A DNA stretch of 64,000 nt from Siphonodentalium dalli (GCA_032622095.1 CP136066.1:149761559-149825558); one strand, 5' to 3'; shown: positions 24,249 to 36,244, numbered from the stretch's first letter. Notes: generated by a model not told the origin, from the sequence alone. Numbers and translations: made by a program.

Positions 24249-25039
24249 TACTAAATGTAAAAAAGGCCTCCCTAGATATCACATAGAAGTAAAGTAAGAA
24301 GGTATGGACTATTTTCAACATCTTTATGCATACATGTTGTAGTATAATAATATATTATTATGATGTAATATTTTACTTCTAAATAGATTTCACATTTCAG
24401 AACTCAATACTATATAGCGCAACTGAATATAATTGATGTACTGACTTTTTATTTCCCGAAGTATATGTTTATTTAAATTAAGTGTCAAATATGTGCCGCA
24501 TTATAGTAATAACTGACAAAATATCGGATACCGGTATAATTAATTAAGTACATGTTGCTAACACCCATGCGACTTGGACAATGTTGTACATAGTCCAGAT
24601 GCCGCTACAGCCTTACTGTTGTGTTACCAGGCCACCTGACATACTGTAGCGGGCCACTACAGGTAACTTATTCATATCGTATACTCTTTCAAGTTTGCAC
24701 TAATTTGACTAAACAGTCCTGAATTATATTTAACAATAAAACTGAGAATGAATTATGCATGTGCTGATCATGCATGTTAATTAATATATTATTACAAAAG
24801 ACTTGATTGTTAACAGCGTTACGTAAAATATACAGCTGTGACTAAGAACAGAAATGGGTAGTTACTAACGGGGCATCAGACTGCCCAACGCATCGAGAAT
24901 AATTTTAGTGAATATTGAACATATTGAAAATTAAATTACGTAGATTCATTTAATTGGCATACCGGAGAAGTCATTTCTATACGCCTGTTATAAAAAACGG
25001 CCGTATTATGTGATTGGTTTGTCCGTCCGTTAGCAGTTT

Positions 25040-25425
25040 TGGTTTCCGGATGATAACTTTAGTTTTGGTTATTTTATCGAAACCAAATTTGGTATGAGTT
25101 TTCAATTATGGGTTCGGTCCGAATATTTTTGTACTGACTTATGGATCTTTTCGACATAGAATTTTAAATATTTGAGGTTTCCAGATGCTAACTTTAGTTT
25201 GGTTCATTTTATCGTAACCAAATTTGGTATGTGAGTTTTTCACACCAAAATACAGGTCAAGTTCGATTATGGGTTTGGTCCGAATATTTATTACTGACTT
25301 CTGGCTTTTTTCGAATTAAAATTTTCAATATTTGAGGTTACTACAATTTAGTGTCACCGCCATTGTTTCTTTCTTCATAAAAGCACACCGGGCATATTTT
25401 GCCACGCCCAGCGTAGCTCTTGTTG
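25040..25425 (+). repeat. Mollusc-type interspersed repeat R3, copy 1
   Basis: It contains two tandem units of about 150 bp. Each has TTTCC-GATG-TAACTTTAGTTT, ATTTTATCG-AACCAAATTTGGTATG and GGTCCGAATATTT. The segment ends with ACCGGGCATATTTTGCCACGCCCAGCGTAGCTCTT. The same end (ACCGGGCATATTTTGCCATG) recurs at 57867. Related sequence is widespread in mollusc genomes, to my knowledge. Confidence 0.6.
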
Positions 25426-26950
25426 AGACATTGGTCCCAAGCCACCTAACATTGAACATTGCCTTCATTCTGAACATTGAAGTATCGTACTTCGAATAAA
25501 GCACAGATATATGAAACAAGTCGTCTCTTCATTTTCCAGCAATCATGTCTCATTCTCATGGAATTACCCCGGTGTTGATCTGTAATGTTATTCTGTCCAC
25601 CTTTTGATTATTGTTTCAAGACAAGAGTGGCATACTTTCCCGTTGACGACAGCAAAGTTTGTGGCGAGTCGTATGATGTACAGCCTCCTTGGTCAAATTC
25701 AGATCACATGTCGATTAATTCTCTTTCTCCCTTGCTTTGTATCATTGTATATGGCGTGATATATATTTGATGCAATGACGTTGGTTTGTTTTAAAAGATT
25801 CTCTGAGTAATTTTCAAGAACTTATGCACATTCCTGATCGTGCCAACCAAAACTAGAATGCTTGTGAAATATTCATCACGGTCAGATGTTTTTTACAATT
25901 ATTGTTTTAAGTTTCTGATTGAATGATTCCAATCTATAAATAAGGTCCCGGTGACCACAAAATGTACTCTTATCATATAAAGCCACATAGCATGTCAGCT
26001 GTGCATATTACTAGTTCGATGTTGCAGTAAATCTTCACTGTGAAGAAAAATCAATTTTATTTATTTTCATAGTCGTTTGGAATAATATTTCAAAATTATA
26101 TCACAACACTTTCCCTACTCCCTGCTTGTTAGTTTTGGATTCTTCATTAAGATTAATATACCTAAATCGCGAATTCCTGATCGATGAAAAAGGAGGATAA
26201 CCCGATTCATCTATCAATTCAATAACAGTTTGCTCTCGATGCAGTGTTTTAGCATGCCACCTGAACGCGTTTCAGAGGAGTCGTTGTCAGATGAGATTTC
26301 CATGTTCACTCAGTGAAATAGTAGTAAACTGTTGTTTTGTAAAGGCGATTCGTATTGAGTTATAAAAACCCTATGTCTCTTCAAAAGTTTATCATATTCA
26401 ATTTACTATCTTCATCATGGCAAGTTGAATGTTCTCAAGTAAATGTGTTCTTCATCCCTGGTTTTCAACGACTTCAAATTCCACATCAAATCACGTCCAT
26501 CCGAGAATGTCCACTGGGTGTGTTGCCACCATCAACACAAAGAACCACATAGTTAGTTCTGCAATGAGTCAACACAATCACTTAGATGATTCCGCCCAGG
26601 TACGACGCATGCATGTTCTTATTACATACACGTGCTTGCAGGTGTCATGTACAAATTCTTATAAAGAACGTCCATTTAAACAAAAATGCCTGACAATAAA
26701 GAGCGTTCTAATTGATAATATTCATTATTCAGGCTTTGATATAGTACAGGAATGTTTTACAAAGATATTTAATTGATATATAAATATATGTTTTCCTCTT
26801 TCTAACAGGTTACGGTTTATGCCTTCGTCGCACATCTTAAACAGATTGTCCGCAGTGGCTCAATGCACGTGCCTTCCATATATCAATCGGTAACCTCAGA
26901 ACATATGAATTAGTAGACCCGGTAGTCATCTGTCGATTTAAGACGTTCTA
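25426..26950. other. Gene-free stretch
   Basis: I see short ORFs only, without domains. A paired motif occurs at 26660-26709 (see separate entry). Confidence 0.4.
26660..26709 (+). other. Paired ATAAAGARCGT motif
   Basis: ATAAAGAACGTCC (about 26661) and AATAAAGAGCGTTCT (26695-26709) lie in the same orientation about 35 bp apart. The same pair occurs inside the M1 MITEs and near 33.0 kb and 59.9-60.2 kb. The role is unknown. Confidence 0.55.
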
Positions 26951-26989
26951 CAGCATGCGAGCAACCCAAAGTTGCCAAAAGCACGAACC

Positions 26990-27345
26990 CAGATATAACT
27001 CCCTGAAAGATATCCGACAACAACCTTCAGCGAAGACTTCCTGCTATCGTCCGAGGGGCCAACGACATCACGATCTTCGCTACAGCCAGCAATCTGAAAT
27101 TGCTTCAACACGCCGACACTCTTGGTTCAGCGACGGTACCTTCGACAAGAGTCCCAATCTCTTCCAGCAGATGTATACGATATATGCGTTCGTCGACAAC
27201 AAGATGTTGCCACTTGTGTGTGGGTTCCCGTCGAACAAGGATCGGGCGACATTCACCAGATTCTTCCAGACACTGAAACAAAAGACCAGCGACGTCAACA
27301 TCCAGCGTAATCCACCAGCCGTTTTCACAGACTACTAGAATGCAC
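26990..27345 (+). pseudogene. MULE-type transposase fragment
   Basis: The translation reads 'VRGANDITIFATASNLKLLQ', then after a one-base shift near 27115 'WFSDGTFDKSPNLFQQMYTI', 'AFVDNKMLPLVCGF' and 'FTRFFQTLK', and finally 'AVFTDY'. This is the core of the MULE transposase domain: the first catalytic Asp is in DGTF and the second in TDYE. At the usual Glu of TDYE there is a TAG stop (27336-27338), although the following 'NA' codons still fit. The sequence then joins a LINE fragment. The N-terminal DNA-binding part and the C-terminal half are absent. Confidence 0.75.
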
Positions 27346-27382
27346 AGAAAGCTTCAAGTTATCAGCAGCATCAAAACCAAAC

Positions 27383-28400
27383 ATGATTCGACATGATGCA
27401 CCACTTACTGTGCTAGACAGATTAACAGTACTAAAATCACTTGCTATTTCAAAACTAGTGCATCTTTTCTTAGCGCTATCAAATCCCCCGGACCATTTTA
27501 TTAAAGATTTGAATAAAACAATGTTTGATTTTATTTGGAATAATGGACCTGATAGAATAAATAGAAAACAACCTACCCAAGATTATACCGCGGGCGGATG
27601 CAAGCTGGTTGAAATTAACTCGTTTATAAATTCTTTAAAAATATCATGGGTTAAATGAGCGATAACACAACAGTCTACATGGGTTTCTGTATTAGAAAAT
27701 TCTGAACATTTATTTCATCATTGTTGGTACCTTATGGCACCTTACATCCTGAGAAAAAAAATCCAAATCGATTGATAATCAATTTTATAAAGATGTGATA
27801 AAATCTTGGATGTTATACTGCAACAAAATAGAGCCGAAAAAACAGTGTGACTTTAAGTTTCTACCTTTAATTAGCTTGGCAGACGCTATCAAAGAGACAT
27901 TCCTTTTTGTATATTTATGTCTGTTTGATTTAAATATGAACATATGACCAAATACAAATTTGAAATCGTCGGGTGACTCAGGTATTGGCATAGTGCTCAC
28001 TTGTGTAAGAGCGGGAACTCTAAATTTCTTGAATATCGAAAATTTGTTTGTCTGAAGATGTCGACATGTTTATATTGAAATATTCTCAGTAAATAACTAT
28101 TCCGTGTCTTTCAAAAGAAATCAGAATTGTTTTTTTTAAAGTAGGACGGTATTGGTTGAAATATAATTTATGTAGTAGATTAGCGAGACTCCACTTGTCC
28201 CAGATGCATTCAGGTGGTGAAATACCGATTGGGTCTATTTTAGACCGATTTGTCTAATGAAGATCGTTCACCAAGTGTTGGTGGATCATCCAGACATGAC
28301 GTCAGCGTGGTTTAAGAATGTCAGAAATATATACAATTGAAAGGATTAAATGTATATAGCAAATTCTTTGTACCGAATAAGATTGACATTTCTATTGATG
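27383..28400 (+). pseudogene. L1/Tx1-like LINE ORF2 C-terminal relic
   Basis: The open frame 27383-27658 gives 'LDRLTVLKSLAISKLVHLFL', 'SNPPDHFIKDLNKTMFDFIW', 'GGCKLVEINSFINSLKISW'. These are the hallmarks of the region after the reverse transcriptase in L1/Tx1-type LINEs. Beyond 27658 similar sequence continues in other frames ('QFYKDVIKSW', 'DFKFLPLISLADAIKETF') to about 28000 and more weakly to about 28400. It is truncated on the 5' side exactly where the MULE fragment stops, so it probably inserted into that relic. It is non-functional. Confidence 0.7.
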
Positions 28401-30478
28401 TACGCCATAATCAAGGGAATATTTTTATTTCCTTACTATTTATTGTACGGAAGATCAGTGTTTTACAACGAATAATTCGGCGTATGCATGCACTTTAATT
28501 GTGTTGTATGTTTGCTCGAAATATCGGAGTATCAGAATTTCAAACATAAGCGTGTCATTGACCACGTCACAATTTTAAATTTTATATAGATTTAAATTTT
28601 CAAAAGTAATGAGGACTAGCATTTCCCCTGTATATGTAGTTCCTACAGGCGCCGGTCACATAATTGCCTTCGATATTGGGGAGGAAATTTAAGGTGGTCA
28701 GATCAAATCGGGTACATCAGTCAGCATCACTAAATGGGGGGGGGGGAGTAGCTCGCGGCTGTTTCCAAAAGTAGTGTATATGTTATTGCTGTTGCGTGGC
28801 GAGACCAAATGTGTATCAGTTACTTATGACCAAATAAGGTCCTGGTGATAACAAAACGTACCACTATTAGTTATTTAACACGTTGAGTGCCGGCTACGAG
28901 TTATCTCGTACTACACCATCCTTCACGGGTGCCACTACGAGTTAACTCGTACTAAACATGGGATATCGTATTTTTGCTGTAAGTCGCCAGGAAAACGAAA
29001 ATCCCGCACGGAAAAGACTTAATTTACACCATGTGACCTATCAGTCATTGTAGTTAGAGTTACTCCCCATATACTGCCACATAGAATGCCTCAGTGGAGG
29101 TCGAAATTGGGGGTGACGTCGGGGTATAATAGAAGACGAGAAATGTGGTTTCTCCAGCATGGTTATGGCAGAGATGTCCTACTAGTCCATATTTCTTTAT
29201 TCTAATATATATATTATACTCTTTCGACTAGTATTTTTGTGCCACATCGATACAATGGACAATTTGAGATTGAAAATGTCTAACTTCATTCGTCAAGCAT
29301 AAGATATATACGATAATATTCAGTGACAGAGGGGGTATTTTCTAGTAATGGCGCGGCAATTTTATATTCGCGATCAAAGTCCTTGCAACACAGTGCAATG
29401 GTTAGTTAGTTGTCGGTGGGACATGAAACGTAACAAATTATAGTCTATATGTTCCATGATGCCGATATTCGTGCGTAACAATTTACACTCAATTTCCTGC
29501 CGCACGGGTTAGGAATATTATAGTCTGCTGCATTTTGGTGAGCGAAGTTTTATATCTAAACCTCGAAAATATAGTAAATTCACACAAATTTAATGGTATA
29601 TACGGGGTTACCAAGAAGAATATGGTTACATTAGTACTACATGTGAGATACAATACTTTGGTATCCATTTTCCTACCTGTAGTGAAGACATATTCGCTGT
29701 GTATATACTGAAGCTGCCACAATTTCACTGGGTGGAACTGCGACGTGAGAAATTGTTCCCGTCCGATAAATGCTATGGTTCACAAGCGAATAAGTTCTTT
29801 ATTCAAATGATGGTAACCCACCTGCCCTACACTAAACACCCCGCCCAAACCCATTTTATCAAGTTTTCTCCTCGATATTTTTTTCCCAGCAAAATTACTG
29901 GAACAAAAAGTTGCTAAAATTGAGATCAGTCAGTCTTTATACTCAGCTTATGAAACCATTTAGTGAATTACCTGTACCTGAAATCACCCCTGGACATTGA
30001 TTTGCAATTTGTCTAGTGTAACACATTACACCGTAACACGTAACTGATTATCTGATATGTTATTTGTCAAATCACCATCCATCACTTATTCACTATTGTT
30101 AGGCCATATTGATTATTAGGCATCCGAGAGTAGAAGCACTCAGTGTAAAATACATGTAATTGCAGCCTGTGTACACAAAATTAAATTAAATGAATTTACG
30201 CCTGCCCCAATATTTTTTCCTCCTGTTGCCATAAACACAGGTATAATTTTTGTTAAGCCGTAATTCAATTTAATTGGAAGTTGGATCTGTTGTGTTGATC
30301 TGGGATATACATGTACTGTTGGAATTTACTCTTTAGTCTCGAGAGAAGTCTTCAAAATGTGACAAAACTCATTTTATTATAGAGCTATAGCTCATATTAC
30401 GGGTAAATATTAACAAGATGTTGGTGTAGGGTGAGTTAACCAACACATTAAAACTATATATATTAGGCATACAAAATA
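28401..30478. other. Gene-free stretch with palindromic words
   Basis: Apart from the palindrome pair at 28876-28951, I see a G-run (28738-28747) and short ORFs without domains (29489-29728 minus, 29699-29917 plus). ATAAGGTCC-GGTGA-ACAAAA occurs at 25939 and 28836 in the same orientation. Confidence 0.4.
28873..28951. repeat. Paired 16-base palindromes, possible piggyBac-like end
   Basis: TACGAGTTATCTCGTA (28895-28910) and the perfect palindrome TACGAGTTAACTCGTA (28936-28951) are each preceded by GTGCC. Upstream is TTAA-CACGTTGAGTGCC. TTAA followed by such a word is reminiscent of ends of piggyBac-like elements. No second end is visible in the window. Confidence 0.45.
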
Positions 30479-31761
30479 CCTTCGTTTCCGGTAACCCTCC
30501 CACCCCCACCCCCCCCCCCCCCCCGCTCGCCAGATGCCCCCCCCCCCGTAAAAAAAATTCAAAGTTCCCAATTTACAGTCTGAAAATTCCCAATCTCATT
30601 CTCCCAACTTGACTTTATTCTTCCAGTTTATGTTAGCTTTAGTTGCTGATTTTAATTCAATGAGTCATTAGCCTAATTAACTTGCAAAATCAGTGGTCTA
30701 ACAAACATCCAAAAAAACGATTCCTCGAAAATAGGCAACTTTAACCCAAAGTCTTTTAGACTGATGGTATGGAATATGTTTATTTAATAACTCAATTTGA
30801 TATGTTTAGGGGTGTTGATAAATAGAAATTAAATGGCTTTGGGCATATATGACATGATTGTTTCGTACAAATTCTCAACAATCTGTTGTTAAATTTTCTG
30901 ATAGTTAGGCACTGAAGCATGTAACCCCAGTATGAAAATTGGATGAAACATTGATGATTTGTGGGAAGGTGCAGGTACATGTAGGTAATAATTTTTTAGC
31001 AGGTTGGATATTGCTCACATACAGTGAACTCCTGCTTTAACGCAACATGTTATTATGGAATACTACTCAATTCTACATGAATTTGCTAAATTATACCAAG
31101 AATCAATCATATAATAGTCCTGACTACAATTTGTATATAATAATTTCAACTACTTGAATAAAGTATATATCAGATTTAGTTGAGGTATTGACTTAGTATG
31201 AGCTGGTTTATACTTGTCATGTATCAGATTTATAGAGTCCTCACAGACTTTATAGTATGAGCTGGAATATACACTGTTGTTTTAGTCATTACTAGTAGTT
31301 CACTGTATAAGCTTTAAACATCTTATTTTTTAAATTCATTTGATAGTGTCATTATTTCAATTAGAAAATTCCCAATTTACCCCTCTGCGGTTTCTATTTT
31401 TCCCAATTGCATGGACCCCGGACCCTTTCCCAAAACTTGGAAATTGGGGAAGGTAATGGTGTGGTGAAATCCCTCCCTAAGTCAAGACAGTGACTCCTAT
31501 ATGCGAGATTGGTACAAAGAGCGGTCTGACTCCTGTCATTGCCAGCCCATATTATAAATAAAAACTTAAATAAAAGAATATAAAATAAAGCGCCTTGTGT
31601 GTTCATTACAATATTATTTCCAGATAGACTATATACATTGTAAACCTGTATCTACAATACATTAAGCTGTTATTACCTTGTGCGTTATGGGAATTGGAAG
31701 GGGGAAATGGTTTACCCCCTCCCTACCCTAATGTTTTGCCCTCCGTTACCGGAAACGAAGG
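30479..31761. mobile_element. TIR element with TA target duplication, 1.28 kb
   Basis: The left end CCTTCGTTTCCGGTAAC is matched exactly in inverted form at the right end (GTTACCGGAAACGAAGG), and TA borders both sides (30477-30478, 31762-31763). Just inside, the C-rich block and 'TTCCCAATTTAC' words near both ends are also related. The inside encodes nothing recognisable, so it is non-autonomous. A TA target fits Tc1/mariner-like and a few other superfamilies; I cannot choose. C-runs lie at about 30507-30524 and 30537-30547. Confidence 0.75.
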
Positions 31762-31763
31762 TA

Positions 31764-33022
31764 CTATTTTATTTGGTCTTACTATATAGAGTCAGCGACT
31801 AAATGTCGGAATATTTAAAGTCAATCAATGTCTTAAATTATTAATGATTATATGTAAGATGTTATTTATTTATGTATTTTTATTTTTATTCTTGGATTAC
31901 GCTAGAATATGGTTAAATATCCAATAAAGAATTTGAATTTATTATATATTAGTTGTTATTACTGGAATGATTACTAAATAATATATTAATAATAATACTG
32001 ATAGTTATATTATGCATTTATGTCACAGGTTGTGTGTTTTACTAGCAGGTGAAGTGTTCAGTGTCACGCTTGAACAATGCAGCTTGAAATAAGAGGGTCC
32101 ATTTGTAGTATAATTTTGTTTGCCTCAGAAACTCAGTTTTTACAAGTTACATGGATGTCATGATTTGACATGGGATGACGAACGGACATCCGGGTTGTAA
32201 AATAATGTAACGCTTGCTCAACTCAAGATTGGCAACTAAACACAAATCATGGGATTAAGATATAAAGCTCAGACTCAGAGTAGAATTTGATAACTATAAT
32301 TTTAAAAACTACAAACAAAAATGTAATTGTGTGTTACTATTTGATTGTGGTGATATAAAAATCAGGTCTGGTATTATAAAGGCACATGAGGTTAGTGGAC
32401 ATAAAATCCCAAAAAAGCAGCGTTTGTTCAAATTTCTAAATGGTATCGGTATTAAAGAGCGGACTGGAATTATTTTATCAGTGCAGATCAAGCTATAAAT
32501 GAGTTATTTATAGTGCATTTAGAAAACATGATGTTTGCACTTGTGCCGATATTTATTGCACTACTTTCTGCACTCTGATAATTGTGATACCATTTGGAAT
32601 TTGGTTCAAACCTGTTTTTTGGACTTCATGTCCAGTAACTGTGGGTTACATGGTATATACGGCCTAATTTCTTAAGCACTTTGTTTTTATAGCAGATTTC
32701 TCCATCTGTAAGTTAACTAAAGTTGGCTTCATGGTCGAAAATAAAATTGCGTGTTGAAATAACAAAATTGTTTAAAATAGTAATGTTGGCAAAAGCTTAA
32801 ATCAAGCCTTCAGTTGCATGTAGCTTAATTACTTGTACTTCAAATAGTTAGAAATGTTTTGTTAACCATTTTATGACTGGAGCTGCGCTGGTGCATCTTT
32901 AAAGATCCTGTTCCAGTGCATTCTCATGTATATGGAAATTGAAATACGGGGATGCATTGACCCATAGTGTCATGAGATGGATGCCATTTTACCTCATATG
33001 ATTTAAAGGGGCAAATATGGGC
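31764..33022. other. Gene-free stretch
   Basis: AT-rich sequence with no convincing ORF or recognisable repeat. Confidence 0.45.
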
Positions 33023-33180
33023 AATAAAGAGCGTTCGTCGGGAAAATTTGCATAGATGGGTGTCACCTGACCAAGGGAATTGCACGGGATAGGCACATCT
33101 TCTATGAAACATTACTTACCTTTGGCATAGGATGACTTATAAGTTGGACTTATAGATTACATGACCAATAAAGAGTGTCT
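33023..33180 (+). other. Two AATAAAGAG motifs 144 bp apart
   Basis: AATAAAGAGCGTTC at 33023-33036 and AATAAAGAGTGTCT at 33167-33180, in the same orientation. They belong to the recurrent motif discussed under findings. No gene is attached. Confidence 0.5.
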
Positions 33181-33630
33181 ATTATCATCCAGAAGTATGT
33201 AGGAAAATTTGTGGTCGATTAAAAAAAAATTACAGTCTAACTCGTCTAACCTGATTGCATTTACGACCTGTATAAACACGACGCGAAACCCATGTAACCT
33301 CTGACTTACTCTTCCTATCGTACAATGTTGTCACCACCAATTTCCCCACATAACTTCTAGACTATTAAACACTCTTCATAGATCATAAAATAATTTATTA
33401 TTCCCACTTTATGTCATCTGAGGTCAAAGGTAAGTAATTCTTTATTCTCAGCCAGTTCTCATGGGACGTGAGAAGATGCGCCTATACCATGACATTATCC
33501 TGGTCAGGTGACCTATCTGTTTTATGTTCTCTATAATGTAAATTAACTATCTTTATTGCTCACATTTGCCTCTTTGTCTGATGTCAATGGAATCTATCCA
33601 ATAGATTTTATGATTTTATCAAATGAAATT
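33181..33630. other. No gene seen; 3' side of the PHD ORF
   Basis: This lies downstream of the minus-strand PHD ORF and would be its 3' untranslated region and beyond. I cannot place a polyadenylation site with confidence. Confidence 0.35.
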
Positions 33631-33912
33631 TTATAAGGCAATACATTTATTCAAGTTTTCTTTCATTCCACAGAACCATTTACCCTTACGCTTTAAGCAG
33701 CTTTCATCACCTCGTAAACCTACACACTTTAAATGATGCCACCTTTCACAAACTTCACACTCTACACAATCATCCACACAGTCAATCTTGCACACTACAC
33801 ATGGGAATTCTGGACAAGTAGCAGTGTTGTCAGCACATAATTTCTGTTTCTTCTGAACAGGTTCTGTATTCATAAAATTTTCTTGAACTGTATATGAAGA
33901 GAGGTCATACAT
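33631..33912 (-). CDS. Small PHD-finger protein (93 aa), possibly degenerate
   Basis: The single ORF starts with ATG at 33912. After about 35 residues of N-terminal sequence with a basic KKQK stretch, a C4HC3-type PHD-like finger follows. It shows CVVC, then CVECEVC, then WHHLKC, and finally KWFCG. The last expected Cys-x2-Cys pair is reduced to one Cys followed by GMK, so the final zinc site may be broken or read in another exon. PHD fingers bind histone H3 tails, or act as protein-binding modules in transposon-encoded proteins. The gene is divergent from the DUF3504 gene, with 465 bp between the start codons. It may be an exon of a larger gene or part of a mobile element. Confidence 0.55.
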   Translation of the reverse strand: MYDLSSYTVQENFMNTEPVQKKQKLCADNTATCPEFPCVVCKIDCVDDCVECEVCERWHHLKCVGLRGDESCLKRKGKWFCGMKENLNKCIAL

Positions 33913-34377
33913 TTGGTTATTATTTCCACCTATAAGGGCGTTCTCTAGAATATTAATGACGTTTTATCCTGCGATAAAATCCCATAACACTAACTAAATT
34001 ACGTGAATATGTAAGTTCATTATGGCCCATGGGATTTGCTTGTCGTTAGCACGAGATGGCCCGACACGTCACGTGACCAAACTGCCGATGAATTTTTCGG
34101 AATTTCTTTATTCTACATGTAATAAAGCTTTTTAACGAAGAAATACCCGATTGCCATGTGTTACATAGAACACATACCTAACTAAATGGTATCCTAAGGT
34201 AAACACAGGTATATATTATTTCAATTTAAGCATTATTACGCGCGTTATTTGGTCTCAGATGCTGGTGATATTTTGCCTAATTTCGATGTATTTTGGTCAC
34301 ATGATTTTTGTTTTGATCACGTGATATTGTTTGAACACAAACCAGACGATCCATGCGTATTTGTGTAAATTAAAAAC
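33913..34377. promoter_or_regulatory. Divergent intergenic region with CACGTG boxes
   Basis: This is the spacer between the start codons of the PHD ORF (minus) and the DUF3504 gene (plus). CACGTG palindromes occur at 34070-34075 within GTCACGTGAC and at 34318-34323 within ATCACGTGAT, the latter 55 bp before the plus-strand start. USF/MITF-type bHLH factors are known to bind such boxes. A shared promoter is inference only. Confidence 0.3.
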
Positions 34378-35820
34378 ATGTCTCAATCCAGTGAATTAGA
34401 CGAAAATCAACTAAATTTTCTTGAAAATAGTGCTAGACCGGATAGCACACATCGGTCAACAATTTACGGAGTGAGACGCTTCGAAGACTGGCTTGAAAAA
34501 AGAAGCAAAAGTTGTGATTTCTCGTCGATATCAACAGATAGTCTAAATGACCTGTTGAGAAAATTTTATGCAGAAGTTAAACCGAAGAAATCCGGCGGTT
34601 CTCTCACACCGAGCACTTTGACATGTTTACGGGCAGCAATTCACAGGCATATTATATCCGCGCCCATAAACCGAAAAAATAAACATCATTAAGGATAGAG
34701 AATTCTCTAGCAGCAACATAATGTTTGAGGCGAGATGCAAATTGTATTTCAAATGCAATAATCCAAAACCGAAACATAAGCCCAGCATTGGAGACGCGGA
34801 CATGCAGAAATTGTCCAGGTACTTTTCAACCTACGATTCATCACCAGATGTTCTTCTAGAATCGCTATGGTTCTACTTGTGTTACTGTTTCGGTAGACGT
34901 GGAAGGGAGGGATGGACCCATATCACGACAGAAACGTTCGCCTTAAGCCAGGACTCTGACGGAGTGGAATATGTTAAGATGGCGCAAACGGAGGTCACTA
35001 AAAATCACCAAGGTGGCAACAAACAACGTAATATCGACTACAATACCCAAGGAATGTATGGCGATGGGGTTGCAATTTTCAAATTGTATTATAGTAGAAA
35101 GAACCCGACATGTACCAGACTTTTTCAACTACCGAGGAACACATATGGACCGAATGAGCACTGGTTTCGCAACGAGCCCCTTGGGAAGAACACCTTATCA
35201 AATATGATGCAAAAGATTTTCAACAAAAGCCGGTCTTTCACAAGTCTACACGTGTCACAGTGTCGGGGCATCAACAATAACGACGTTGTATCAGGCTGGG
35301 GTAAATCCAGAGTATAATTTCGGTGACGAACCGCGAGAATACTGCCAGTCTGAAACATTATATCACGGATATATCGACGGCACAGAAACGCGAATGTTCA
35401 AACATTCTAAATGCATCCATGAGCATCAACCCTCAAAATGATGCATCTATGAGCGTCAATCCCAATATTTATGAACTGTCGGACAATGATGATTTCGCGG
35501 TGGGCGCCTTTAGTATTGACACCAGTACTATTTCGTCAAACACAACTACGGATCCTAATATAATTGGGGATACCGACCAGACCGAGATAATTCCATTAGG
35601 ACCCTTACCGCAACCTATGAACTTGACATCGTCCGATGACGGCATCATCACCATTCCTGCAGCAGCACCACCTGGAACTATTTTTAATATTGATGTGCCA
35701 ACTTCAGCATCATCAACTCACAATTCATTCCAGCGACAAATGCACACAACGCACAATTTCATGGCTGGCGCTACAGTTCATCAGTGCACAATAAATTACA
35801 ATTATGGAGTAGAGAAGTGA
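34378..35820 (+). pseudogene. DUF3504 (Crypton-derived, ZMYM/QRICH1-like) gene, frameshifted
   Basis: Three frames join to one protein of about 480 residues. The first (34378-34675) has 'HRSTIYGVRRFEDWL' and 'LTPSTLTCLRAAIHRH'. After a slip in the A-run at 34674-34679 the second has 'KPKHKPSIGDADMQKL', 'LWFYLCYCFGRRGREGW', 'EVTKNHQGG', 'EHWFRNEPLGKNTLSNMM'. Near 35268 and 35320 two further shifts lead through 'STITTLYQAGVNPEY' to 'RENTASLKHYITDI'. This is the DUF3504 domain, derived from the Crypton tyrosine recombinase. The expected His of the H-x2-R box reads Gln, and a second His is Arg, while the C-terminal Tyr is kept, so recombinase activity is unlikely. A Ser/Thr-rich tail ends at 35820. 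The last 40 codons are repeated at 51020. Errors in homopolymers could explain some of the shifts. Confidence 0.75.
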
Positions 35821-36007
35821 ATTGACTGAAACTCCATAGAACAATTAAAGTATTGTGATCAAATGTTGATGATATTGAATACTATTCTATATTTTGATTA
35901 AATTGTGTTAATTCGGAGATGTTGTGAAATATTTGAACTTGCCGGGGTACGACACTTACATAATGATAGTGTGTGGAAATAATAGTAATAACATGATATT
36001 TTTCTGG

Positions 36008-36144
36008 CATTATGGTTTCTTACCGGCCCTCCCGGAATGATTAACAGCCCTCGTGCCTATTAGCGGCCATCGACTTCGTCTCGGGCCGCTTATAGGCCAC
36101 CTGGCTGTTATTCATTCCTATCGGGCCGTTAAGAAACCATAATG
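36008..36144. mobile_element. 137-bp hairpin MITE (copy also at 51328)
   Basis: CATTATGGTTTCTTAcCGGCC at the left end pairs with GGCCGTTAAGAAACCATAATG at the right end. The arms continue inward through GGAATGA-TAACAGCC and CCTAT-AGCGGCC for about 65 bp each. The GC-rich loop lies near CGACTTCGTCTCG. It is non-coding. Confidence 0.75.
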
Positions 36145-36244
36145 CCCTCAAAAATCATGTTATTGTTATATTAGCCACATGTCAAAGCCTAATGCTATTA
36201 TTAAAAAAATTGTTTGTCCATTTATATTATAAAAATGTAGAAAC

